Assembly (NCBI GenBank): GCA_958296005.1
Contig: CATQHQ010000002.1
Span: 986,501 to 1,050,500, forward strand
From: Longimicrobiales bacterium
GTDB lineage: Bacteria > Gemmatimonadota > Gemmatimonadetes > Longimicrobiales > Gaopeijiaceae
Direction: 5' to 3'
Length of the DNA: 64,000 nucleotides
A program made the position numbers and the translations under genes. Below the pieces are notes generated by a model, which made no database searches, had not been told where the DNA came from, and worked only from the letters and a program-made list of their open reading frames with translations. Shown piece by piece: positions 23,898 to 31,743 of this stretch. Every line of letters starts with the position of its first letter. The first letter of the stretch is position 1.

Positions 23898-24230
23898 CTA
23901 GAAGCTGGCTTCGGCTTCTCCGGGGGTGTCGAAGACCTTGGTCAGACGCGTGAAGCCGCTGACCTCCAGCACCTCGCGGATGTGGGGAGGGACCCGGCAC
24001 ATCGCCACCCCTCCGCCGGCCGCGTTGGTCTTCTTGATCGCGACGAGAAGCGCCCGGAGGCCCGCACTGCTGATGTAGCTGAGCTCGGAGCAGTCGACCA
24101 CCAAGCGACTGGCGCCCTGGTCGATGATGTCGGTCAGTTCCTGATCGAGGTCCTTGGCGTTGGCCGAATCGACCCGACCGTTCACGGCGGCCACCGCCGT
24201 GTTTCCGGAATGCGTCGTCGTCACTTTCAT
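23898..24230 (-). CDS. STAS-domain anti-sigma factor antagonist
   Basis: A 110-aa single STAS domain. VVDCSELSYISSAGLRALL contains the SS-G-L phosphoacceptor loop (Ser54/Ser55) of SpoIIAA/RsbV-type antagonists, preceded by AVNGRVDSANAKDLDQEL. The ATG at 24230 has a GGAG site upstream and overlaps the stop of the HATPase gene. In this family the unphosphorylated protein binds its kinase partner and frees the regulated target; phosphorylation reverses this and a PP2C phosphatase resets it. The partner kinase is most likely the adjacent HATPase protein. Confidence 0.88.
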   Translation of the reverse strand: MKVTTTHSGNTAVAAVNGRVDSANAKDLDQELTDIIDQGASRLVVDCSELSYISSAGLRALLVAIKKTNAAGGGVAMCRVPPHIREVLEVSGFTRLTKVFDTPGEAEASF

Positions 24231-24673
24231 GGATTGGCGTTCTCCGGGGGTGCCTCTAGCGGCTGTGAGAGGGTAAGGCGGTTGCATCCGTCCACTCGGT
24301 CGTAGGTCAATGTATGGACAAATGTCTTGGCGAGAAAGATGCCGAGGCCGCCGATGGGGCGGTGGTCTGCATCAAGGGACAGGTCGGGTTCCTTAGCGTC
24401 GTGGAGCGGATCGAAGGCGGGTCCATTGTCCTGGACCCGCACCGTCAGCCAAGTGCCGTCCACCTGCATCGTCACCTTAATATAAGGATTTTGGGCCCCT
24501 TCCGGGAAGGCGTAGCTCACCACGTTGGTCAAGACCTCGTCAAGGGCGAGTTCGAAGCGCTGGGCGATCCGGAGAGAAAGTCCGTTCTCTGTCGCAAACT
24601 GCTCGAACAACGCAACCACGCGCCTGGGCTCGGTGTCTTCGAGCTTGACGTCGGTTTCCACCGTGGAACCCAC
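24227..24673 (-). CDS. RsbW/SpoIIAB-like serine kinase (HATPase domain)
   Basis: A 148-aa HATPase_c protein of the anti-sigma regulatory kinase type. The N box is ELALDEVLTNVVSYAF (residues 42-57), the G1 box VQDNGPAFDP (79-88) and the G2 box PIGGLGIFLAK (106-116). It lacks histidine-kinase receiver or dimerisation modules. It would phosphorylate the STAS protein encoded immediately downstream, with which it overlaps by 4 bases. A sigma factor target is not encoded in the window, so the output could also be a non-sigma target. Confidence 0.87.
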   Translation of the reverse strand: MGSTVETDVKLEDTEPRRVVALFEQFATENGLSLRIAQRFELALDEVLTNVVSYAFPEGAQNPYIKVTMQVDGTWLTVRVQDNGPAFDPLHDAKEPDLSLDADHRPIGGLGIFLAKTFVHTLTYDRVDGCNRLTLSQPLEAPPENANP

Positions 24674-24704
24674 TAGGCTGTTCCTCCTGCGCCGGCTGTC
24701 CTGC

Positions 24705-27662
24705 TCATGCGGCTTCCCGTCCTACGTGGCGACGAAAGGCCTGGAACACTTGCTCCTGCGTGTCTCGCAACCTCGACTCCAGCTCGCTGAAGTCGTCGCA
24801 GTCGAGAGCGTTGGCCAGCTTGTTCCGAAGCGCTTCCGGGGCCGACCGTACGGCGTCGCTTCGGCTCCACGCCAACCTTAGGATCGCCTGGATCGACCGT
24901 TGCATCCGAACCGCATCGGCCAGGAAGCCGGCTTCCTCGACGTCGAGAACTCCTGCCCCCGCCAATGCCTGGAAGCATGCAACGGTCCCGCCAGCCAACA
25001 CTTGCGGATGCTGTTCGGCGTTGAGCAACTGAAGATACTGGGCGACGAACTCCAGGTCCACAAGTCCGCCGCGCACGTACTTGAGCTCGAAGGGCTCGGT
25101 GGACCGGTGCTCGGCGGCGATCCGCCGACGCATCTGCGCCACGTCCCGGAGCAGTTCCGCCGGGTCGCGGGGACGAGTCAGGATCTTCCGAACTTCCGCC
25201 TCGGCGGCCGCCACCGCGTTCGCGTCTCCGGCCACTGCCCGAGCCCGGGTGAGAGACATGTGCTCCCACGTCCAGGCATCGTTGGCGTGGTACTCTCGGA
25301 AGGCGCGAAGAGTGGTCGCCAGCGGTCCGCTTTCGCCCGAAGGACGCAGCCGCATGTCCACCTCGTACAGCTTGCCCGCGGCCGACCGGGTCTGAAGGGC
25401 GGCAATCAGCCGCTGCGCCGCCCGGGCGTAGAAGCGTCGCGCCTCCAGGGGCTTGGGTCCCGAGCTCGTCGTCGTCTCGTCGTCCACGTCGGCGATGAAG
25501 AGGAGGTCGAGGTCGGACTCGAAGGTCATCTCGACGGCGCCGAGCTTCCCCATGGCCACTACGGCGCAGGCGCACCCCGGCACCGCGCCGTGCCGTTCCT
25601 GGAGGTCGGTCAGCACCTCCCGAAGCAGGACGTCGATCGACACCTCGGCGATGTAGGAGAGGGACGCCGACGCCTCGTCCACCGTGACTAGGTTCTGCAA
25701 CGTCTGGACGCCGACCTGAAAGCGGCGGTCGTCCGCCCATGCCGCCACGCGCGCGCGCCGGTCCTCGGCGGCCGGCACCTCTTCCAGCTGCTCTTCCAGA
25801 TCCGCCGCCAGGGGTTCTCGGTCGGGAACCGGCAGGAAGAACGACGGGTCCAGGACCGCCTTCAGAAGACGGGGGTGGGCGCCCAGCGTGTCGGCGATTC
25901 TGGGGGCGCTCCCCATCACGACGGCGATGAGGTTGAGGAGCCAGGTGTTGGCCCGAAGCATGGAGAAGAAAGAGATGTCCTCCGGAAGGGCTTGCAAGAA
26001 CTTGTCCATCCGGGCCAGAGCCCGGTCCGGATCGGGGGTCCTGCCCAGCGCGGCGATGATCTCGTGCAGGATTTCCCTGATGATCGTCCGCGCCCGCTCC
26101 GTGCTCGTGGACTCGTAGCGGCCCTCGGCCCAGCCTCGGAAGATATCGATCGTCGTCAGCGCCCGGGCGAACCCGACGGCTTCCAGCTTCTCCACGGCGT
26201 CTCGGGAGCCCTCCGGCCCTTCGAGGATCGACGCGGTGATGTCCTGCTCGCTCTCGGGGACGTTGAAGCGCGTGCGGTAGAGGTCGTGGACCTGCTCCGC
26301 CACGCTCTCGACCATCCCGGACAGCTCGTCGGCGGAGGAAAGGCCCATGAACGCGGCCACATGCTCCAGCCCGTCGGCCGTCGTGGGGAGCTTCTGCGTT
26401 TGGTCGTCGTTGATCATCTGAAGGCGGTGCTCGACCCGTCGCAGCAGCAAGTAGCCGTCCCGCAGCGTGGCCGCCTCTCGGGGCAGGACGTGGTTCTCCC
26501 GCTCCAGCGTCTCCAGCATCGACAGCAGCCCTGCGCCCCGCAGTCTGCGGTTGCGGCTGCCGTAGGCCAGCTGGTGCATGTGCACGAAGAACTCGATCTC
26601 CCGTATGCCGCCTCGTCCCAGCTTGACGTCGTGGCCTGCCGCCGTGACGGCGCCGTGGCCATGGAAGTCGTGGATCTGCTGGCTCATGGAGCGGATCTCC
26701 TCCACCGAGGTGAAGTCGAGTCCCTCGTCCCAGATGAACGGCGACAGCCGCGACATGAACGCCTTGCCCGCCTCCAAGTCCCCGCCCACGGTGCGCGCCT
26801 TGATGAGGGCCGCCCGCTCCCAGGTGCGTCCGAAGTTGCCGTAGTAGTTCAGCGCGAACTCGACTTCGATCGCCGGGGGCGTGGACGACGCGTCCGGGCG
26901 AAGGCGCAGGTCGGTGCGGAAGACGTACCCGTCTCCGGTGCGCGCCTGGAGGACCCTCGCCAAGTCCCGCGTGACCCGGACGAAGCAGTCCCGCAGGCTC
27001 CGCGACCCGGTGTACGTGACCACCTCCGGGTCGTAGAGGACCACCAAGTCGATGTCGGAGGAGTAGTTGAGCTCCCGAGAGCCGTGCTTGCCCATGGCGA
27101 GCACGAAGTACCCCCAGCGCCTGCTGCCCCCGGCCGAGTTCTCCTCGGGCAGCTCCAGCTCGCCGCGCCGCACCCGGTCCAGCAGCAGGTGGGAGACGGC
27201 CAGCCGAACGGCGTGGTCGGCCATCTCCGACAGGAGCGCGCAGCACTCCATGACGTCGGCGATGCCGAAACAGTCGTACGCCGCCGCAACGATCGCCACG
27301 CGGCTCCGCTGGAAGCGCAGGAACTTCATGAGCCGGTCCCGGCCGATCGTCGGGTCGGCCTCCGCGAGGTCGCTGCGGATCTTCCCGGCAACGGCGTCCG
27401 GAGACTCCTCCACCAGCGCTTGGGCAAACTCCAGGTCTCGGACGAGGAGCCGGGTCAGGTACGGACTGTTGCCCATCAGGAACGAGAAGAAGATCCGGCC
27501 CTCGGGGGACCCAAGGGCCTCCTCGAGAGCCGTTCTCTTCCCACGTGCGGCCGCGTCTTGCAGTCGCGACAGCCCTGCCGCCGCGGCCCCTTCTCGGTGC
27601 CCCCGGAGGTCCCCGAACCCCGGAGCGCTTGCTGCAACGGCGAGGACGCTCCCGGTCGTCAC
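24705..27662 (-). CDS. glnE: bifunctional glutamine synthetase adenylyltransferase/deadenylase
   Basis: A 985-aa enzyme that adenylylates and de-adenylylates glutamine synthetase in response to nitrogen status, normally through PII. Both nucleotidyltransferase domains are visible: N-terminal (adenylyl-removing) with GKHGSRELNYSSDIDLVVLYD and C-terminal (adenylylating) with GKLGAVEMTFESDLDLLFIAD. Each is followed by an RP(S/D) block (DLRLRPD, DMRLRPSGESG). Full length matches E. coli GlnE (about 945 aa). It lies 55 bases downstream of glnA and probably shares its transcript, so modifying enzyme and target are co-expressed. Confidence 0.95.
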   Translation of the reverse strand: MTTGSVLAVAASAPGFGDLRGHREGAAAAGLSRLQDAAARGKRTALEEALGSPEGRIFFSFLMGNSPYLTRLLVRDLEFAQALVEESPDAVAGKIRSDLAEADPTIGRDRLMKFLRFQRSRVAIVAAAYDCFGIADVMECCALLSEMADHAVRLAVSHLLLDRVRRGELELPEENSAGGSRRWGYFVLAMGKHGSRELNYSSDIDLVVLYDPEVVTYTGSRSLRDCFVRVTRDLARVLQARTGDGYVFRTDLRLRPDASSTPPAIEVEFALNYYGNFGRTWERAALIKARTVGGDLEAGKAFMSRLSPFIWDEGLDFTSVEEIRSMSQQIHDFHGHGAVTAAGHDVKLGRGGIREIEFFVHMHQLAYGSRNRRLRGAGLLSMLETLERENHVLPREAATLRDGYLLLRRVEHRLQMINDDQTQKLPTTADGLEHVAAFMGLSSADELSGMVESVAEQVHDLYRTRFNVPESEQDITASILEGPEGSRDAVEKLEAVGFARALTTIDIFRGWAEGRYESTSTERARTIIREILHEIIAALGRTPDPDRALARMDKFLQALPEDISFFSMLRANTWLLNLIAVVMGSAPRIADTLGAHPRLLKAVLDPSFFLPVPDREPLAADLEEQLEEVPAAEDRRARVAAWADDRRFQVGVQTLQNLVTVDEASASLSYIAEVSIDVLLREVLTDLQERHGAVPGCACAVVAMGKLGAVEMTFESDLDLLFIADVDDETTTSSGPKPLEARRFYARAAQRLIAALQTRSAAGKLYEVDMRLRPSGESGPLATTLRAFREYHANDAWTWEHMSLTRARAVAGDANAVAAAEAEVRKILTRPRDPAELLRDVAQMRRRIAAEHRSTEPFELKYVRGGLVDLEFVAQYLQLLNAEQHPQVLAGGTVACFQALAGAGVLDVEEAGFLADAVRMQRSIQAILRLAWSRSDAVRSAPEALRNKLANALDCDDFSELESRLRDTQEQVFQAFRRHVGREAA

Positions 27663-27717
27663 GCGGCTCTCGGCCCTGGCTCCGATCGTCCGTCGCGAGC
27701 TGCGTCTGCCAGAGCCG

Positions 27718-29127
27718 TCACGGCGAGAAGTACATGTCGTACTCGACGGGGTGGGGCGCCTGCTCGAAGCGCACGACCTCCTCCATCTTGAGCTCGATGT
27801 AGGCGTCGATCTGGTCCTTGGTGAAGACGTCGCCCCGGGTGAGGAACTCGTGGTCCGATTCCAAGTACTCGAGGGCGTCGCGCAAGGAGTGGGCGACGGT
27901 GGGAATGTCCTTCAGCTCCTCCGGCGGCAGGGCGTAGAGGTCCTTGTCCATCGGCGGGCCGGGGTCGATCCGGTTCTCGATTCCGTCCAGCCCGGCCATG
28001 AGCATCGCCGAGAACGCCAAGTACGGGTTGGCGGTGGGGTCCGGGAAGCGGACCTCGACGCGCCGGGCCTTGGCCGACGAAACGTGGGGAATCCGGCAGG
28101 AGGCGGAGCGGTTGCGGGCCGAGTAGGCGAGGAGCACCGGGGCCTCGAAGCCCGGCACGAGGCGCTTGTAGCTGTTCGTGCTGGGGTTGGAGAAGGCGTT
28201 GATCGCGCGGGCGTGCTTCATGATCCCGCCGATGTAGTGGAGCGCGGTCTCCGACAGGTCGGCGTAGCCCGTTCCCGAGAACTGGTTCTCGTCGTCCCTC
28301 CAGATCGACTGGTTGCAGTGCATCCCGGAGCCGTTGTCGCCGACGACGGGCTTCGGCATGAACGTGGCCGTCTTGCCGTGGCGGGCTGCCACGTTGAGGA
28401 CCACGTAGCGGTAGACCTGGAGCTTGTCTCCCATCAGCGTCATGGGGGCGAAGACGATTCCCAGCTCGTGCTGGCTGGCCGCGACCTCGTGGTGGTGCTT
28501 CTCCACGTCGACGCCGGCGTGGTGGAGCGCCTTGAGCATGTCGCTGCGGACGTCCTGGACCGAGTCCACCGGCGGAAGGGGGAAGTAGCCTCCCTTGGTG
28601 CGCGGCCGGTGGCCCTTGTTCCCGTCGGGGAATGCGCGGCCAGTGTTGTAGGGGCCCTCCACGTCGTCGAGGCGGAAGAAGGTGTTGTTCGGGTCCACGC
28701 CGAACCGCACGTCGTCGAAGAGGAAGAACTCGGGTTCGGGACCGAAGTACGCCGTGTCGCCGATCCCTGAGTAGGCGAGGTGTGCTTCCGCGTCCCGAGC
28801 AGTGGAGCGGGGGCAGCGCGAGTACCGCTCGCCGGTCGTGGGCTCGTGGACGTCGCAGATCAGATAGAGCGTCCTGTCGGCCATGAAGGGGTCCATGGCT
28901 GCTGTGGTCGGGTCCGGGAAGAGCGCCATGTCGGACTTGTCGATGCTCTTCCACCCGGCGATGGAGGATCCGTCGAACATGACGCCGTCCTCGAAGGCGT
29001 CCTCGTCGAACGCGCTCGCCGTCAGCGTGACGTGGTGCCAGCGACCGCGGGGGTCCGTGAACCGCAGGTCCACAAACTCCGCATCCTGGTCTCGGATCAT
29101 CCCTAGTACTGTGTCGATGTCTGCCAT
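27718..29127 (-). CDS. glnA: glutamine synthetase type I
   Basis: A 469-aa GSI, which makes glutamine from glutamate, ammonia and [31 protein letters not shown] opens the beta-grasp domain. [31 protein letters not shown] and [13 protein letters not shown] are metal- and nucleotide-binding blocks. Tyr398 in [10 protein letters not shown] is the adenylylation site, consistent with glnE next door (GSI-beta type). The frame is open 97 codons upstream, but homology begins at the ATG at 29127. A strong sigma70-like promoter precedes it. Confidence 0.97.
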   Translation of the reverse strand: MADIDTVLGMIRDQDAEFVDLRFTDPRGRWHHVTLTASAFDEDAFEDGVMFDGSSIAGWKSIDKSDMALFPDPTTAAMDPFMADRTLYLICDVHEPTTGERYSRCPRSTARDAEAHLAYSGIGDTAYFGPEPEFFLFDDVRFGVDPNNTFFRLDDVEGPYNTGRAFPDGNKGHRPRTKGGYFPLPPVDSVQDVRSDMLKALHHAGVDVEKHHHEVAASQHELGIVFAPMTLMGDKLQVYRYVVLNVAARHGKTATFMPKPVVGDNGSGMHCNQSIWRDDENQFSGTGYADLSETALHYIGGIMKHARAINAFSNPSTNSYKRLVPGFEAPVLLAYSARNRSASCRIPHVSSAKARRVEVRFPDPTANPYLAFSAMLMAGLDGIENRIDPGPPMDKDLYALPPEELKDIPTVAHSLRDALEYLESDHEFLTRGDVFTKDQIDAYIELKMEEVVRFEQAPHPVEYDMYFSP

Positions 29128-29197
29128 CTTGCTCGGGCCGCTCCATGGTTGGGTGAGCAGGGTGCGCCGGCCAGGTTTTCCGGCTACGTAGCGGAAC

Positions 29198-29226
29198 ATT
29201 GTACAGGATTCCCAGAAGGCTGTCCA
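29198..29226 (-). promoter_or_regulatory. sigma70-type promoter for glnA
   Basis: On the minus strand TGGACA (29221-29226) and TACAAT (29198-29203) are separated by exactly 17 bases; each matches consensus at five of six positions, a strong promoter for so GC-rich a genome. Transcription would begin near 29190, leaving a leader of about 60 bases that contains a TTCCG/CGGAA hairpin. No sigma54 (-24/-12) element was seen. Confidence 0.72.
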
Positions 29227-29365
29227 CATAGGCGAATCCAAGCGCAGTCGCAAGCCGGGCGTTAGATTCGTACGTCGGTCCTCCAGAAGGGACGGCCGCT
29301 CTCTCGATCCCCCCAAACACGGGCCCCGCGACGGGAACTGGCGGGGCGGCACGGAGCAAGCCCGA

Positions 29366-30520
29366 ATGGCGAAGATCCTGGTCGTCGACGACGAGCCCGA
29401 TCTCGAGATCCTGCTCACTCAGAAGTTCCGGCGCAGGATACGGAAGGGCGAACTGGCATTGATCTTCGCCCAAAACGGCGTCCAAGCTCTGGAGAGGCTC
29501 CAGACGCACGACGACATCGACATGGTCCTGTCGGACATCAACATGCCCGAGATGGACGGCCTCACGCTGCTCAGCCAGCTGAACAGCCTCCATCTGGACC
29601 TGCGGGCGGTGATCGTCACGGCGTACGGCGACATGAAGAACATCCGCACCGCCATGAACCGCGGCGCCTTCGACTTCGTGACCAAGCCGATCGACTTCGA
29701 CGACCTGGAGACGACGATCTCCAAGACGTTGAGCCACCTCCAGGTGATGCGCGACGCGCTTCGATCCAGGGACGAGCTGGTCGCGTTGCGCCGCGAGCTG
29801 GGAGTGGCCGCCAAGATGCAGGAGTCGATCCTGCCGACGGACTTCCCCGACGACCCCCGCTACGACCTCCACGCCTGGATGACGCCGGCACAGGAGGTGG
29901 GTGGCGACTTCTACGACTTCTTCAAGCTGGAGAACGACCGGCTGGCGATGGTGGTCGCCGACGTTTCCGGCAAGGGCGTGCCGGCCGCCCTCTTCATGAT
30001 GGTCAGCCGCACCCTGGTAAAGGGCACGGCGATCGGCAACCCGGACCCGGCCAAGTGCATGGCGGAGGTCAATGACCTTCTGGCGGAGTCGAACGAAGAG
30101 TCGATGTTCGTGACGGTCTTCTACACGAGCTTCAACCCGGCGAACGGGTTGCTGGAGTACGCCAACGGAGGCCACAACTTGCCGTTTGTGGTGAAGGCGT
30201 CGGGGGAGGTCAGACAGGTGGAGAGCGAGTCCGGGCTGGTGCTGGGCGTCATCCCCGGCTTCGAGTTTCCCGGGGGAAGCATTGAGCTGGAGCCGGGGGA
30301 CACCTTCTTCGTGTACACCGACGGCGTGACGGAAGCGATGAACGAAGCCGGCGAGGAGTTCGGAGACGAAGCTCTGGCCAAGGCGCTCGAGGAGTGCGCT
30401 GGGGCGGAGGCGGTGGACGTCAGGCGCCATGTGGTGAAGGCCGTGCGGGCCCACGCCGGAGACGCGCCCCAGTCCGACGACATCACCTGCCTAGCGCTCA
30501 AGTACCTGGGGCCGCAGTGA
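29366..30520 (+). CDS. response regulator with PP2C/SpoIIE phosphatase output
   Basis: A 384-aa two-domain protein. The receiver domain (1-120) has VVDDEPD, the phosphoacceptor Asp57 in [17 protein letters not shown] and Lys107 in TKPID. A short coiled segment leads to a SpoIIE/PP2C serine phosphatase domain (about 150-382) with [42 protein letters not shown] and DDITCLAL, all the metal-binding blocks. It would dephosphorylate a STAS antagonist when its receiver is phosphorylated, by analogy with RsbU/RssB-type regulators. It is the first gene of a three-gene operon with a binding protein and a histidine kinase, divergent from glnA. Confidence 0.93.
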   Translation: MAKILVVDDEPDLEILLTQKFRRRIRKGELALIFAQNGVQALERLQTHDDIDMVLSDINMPEMDGLTLLSQLNSLHLDLRAVIVTAYGDMKNIRTAMNRGAFDFVTKPIDFDDLETTISKTLSHLQVMRDALRSRDELVALRRELGVAAKMQESILPTDFPDDPRYDLHAWMTPAQEVGGDFYDFFKLENDRLAMVVADVSGKGVPAALFMMVSRTLVKGTAIGNPDPAKCMAEVNDLLAESNEESMFVTVFYTSFNPANGLLEYANGGHNLPFVVKASGEVRQVESESGLVLGVIPGFEFPGGSIELEPGDTFFVYTDGVTEAMNEAGEEFGDEALAKALEECAGAEAVDVRRHVVKAVRAHAGDAPQSDDITCLALKYLGPQ

Positions 30521-31743
30521 TCCGGCGGGCCAGACGGGACCGGACGGCGGCACTCGGGTTCGGGCGAGTGCGAACGCTCGGGGTGCGGGCCGTCGTTGGG
30601 GTGCCGGCCGTTGCCGCCGTGCTCGCCAACGTCGCCTCCGGCCAGAACCCCGATCAGGGCGTGTACGCCGATTCGATCGTGTTCGGCCAATCGGCTGCGC
30701 TGACGGGCGACGCCATGGCACTCGGAACCAACATGAACCTGGGCATCCGGGCGGCGTTCGAGGAAGCCAACCGAAACGGGGGCGTGCACGGGCGGGTTCT
30801 TCGGCTTGTCGCTCGCGACGACGGCTACGAGCCCGAGGCCGCCGCCCGCAACACGACGGAGCTCGTCGAGTCGGGAGTGTTCGGCCTCATCGGCGCCGTG
30901 GGCACGCCCACTTCGACGGCGGCCGAGCCGTTGGCAAGCGCCCAGGCCGTGCCCTACATCGGACCGTTCACGGGCGCCGAGTTCCTTCGCGCCATCGAGC
31001 GCGAGTCGGTGGTGAACGTGCGCGCCTCGTACTACCAAGAGACCGAAGAGATGGTGGACTACCTCACCCGGGACTTGGGCCACGAGAGGATCGCGATCCT
31101 CTACCAGGACGACAGCTACGGTCGCGCCGGCCTCAGCGGCGCGCGGCTGGCCCTGGGGCGGCGCAACATGGCCCTGGTGAGCGAGGGCACGTACATGCGA
31201 AACACCACGGCGGTGAAGCGGGCGCTCCTCGACATCAGGCAGGGACGGCCCCAAGCGGTGATCATCATCGGGGCGTACCGGCCGGCGGCCGAGTTCATCC
31301 GGTGGGCTCGGCGCGTCGGCCTGAACGCCGTAATCGTCAATATCTCCTTTGTGGGCAGCAATGCGCTCCTCAACGAACTGGGCGCCGCGGGCAACGGCGT
31401 GGTAGTGACCCAGGTCGTGCCGTTCCCGTCGGACACTTCGGTACCGGTGGTGGCGAGCTACCAGGCTGCTCTCCGCGCCGTGGCGCCCGCCGCCGTTCCG
31501 GGCTTCGTGTCGCTGGAAGGGTACTTGGCCGGTCGGCTGGCCGTGGAGAGCCTCCAGCGACTGGACGCGGACGAGCCGCCCACCCGCGAGCAGTTCCTCG
31601 ACCAGCTTCGGAGCGCCGGCTCGATCGACCTGGGCGGCTTCCCAGTGGAGTACGGCGAAGCCGACAACCAAGGCTCGGACGAGGTGTTCCTGACGGTGAT
31701 CCGAGGTGGAAGGTTCCAGCCGGTGGACCGTCTTTCCCGATGA
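30517..31743 (+). CDS. periplasmic ligand-binding protein (branched-chain amino acid type)
   Basis: A 408-aa type-I periplasmic binding protein starting at GTG 30517, which overlaps the upstream stop. The signal peptide (about 10-42) ends NVASGQ. The core has IVFGQSAALTGDAMALGTNMNLG (51-73), FEEANRNGGVHGR, LVARDDGYEPEAAARN and YQDDSYGRAGLSG, the pattern of LivJ/amide-binding proteins (Peripla_BP_6). No ABC permease or ATPase genes are near; it is sandwiched between a response regulator and a histidine kinase, so a sensing role (like TorT or LuxP) is more likely than transport. Confidence 0.85.
   Translation: MIRRARRDRTAALGFGRVRTLGVRAVVGVPAVAAVLANVASGQNPDQGVYADSIVFGQSAALTGDAMALGTNMNLGIRAAFEEANRNGGVHGRVLRLVARDDGYEPEAAARNTTELVESGVFGLIGAVGTPTSTAAEPLASAQAVPYIGPFTGAEFLRAIERESVVNVRASYYQETEEMVDYLTRDLGHERIAILYQDDSYGRAGLSGARLALGRRNMALVSEGTYMRNTTAVKRALLDIRQGRPQAVIIIGAYRPAAEFIRWARRVGLNAVIVNISFVGSNALLNELGAAGNGVVVTQVVPFPSDTSVPVVASYQAALRAVAPAAVPGFVSLEGYLAGRLAVESLQRLDADEPPTREQFLDQLRSAGSIDLGGFPVEYGEADNQGSDEVFLTVIRGGRFQPVDRLSR

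Noticed and set aside
25875-27791. A 638-residue plus-strand frame opposite glnE
   Set aside because: No recognisable domain; the opposite strand carries complete GlnE with both catalytic domains.
29128-29365. A sigma54 promoter for glnA
   Set aside because: No TGGC-N7-TTGC type -24/-12 element is seen, while a good sigma70 pair is present at 29198-29226.
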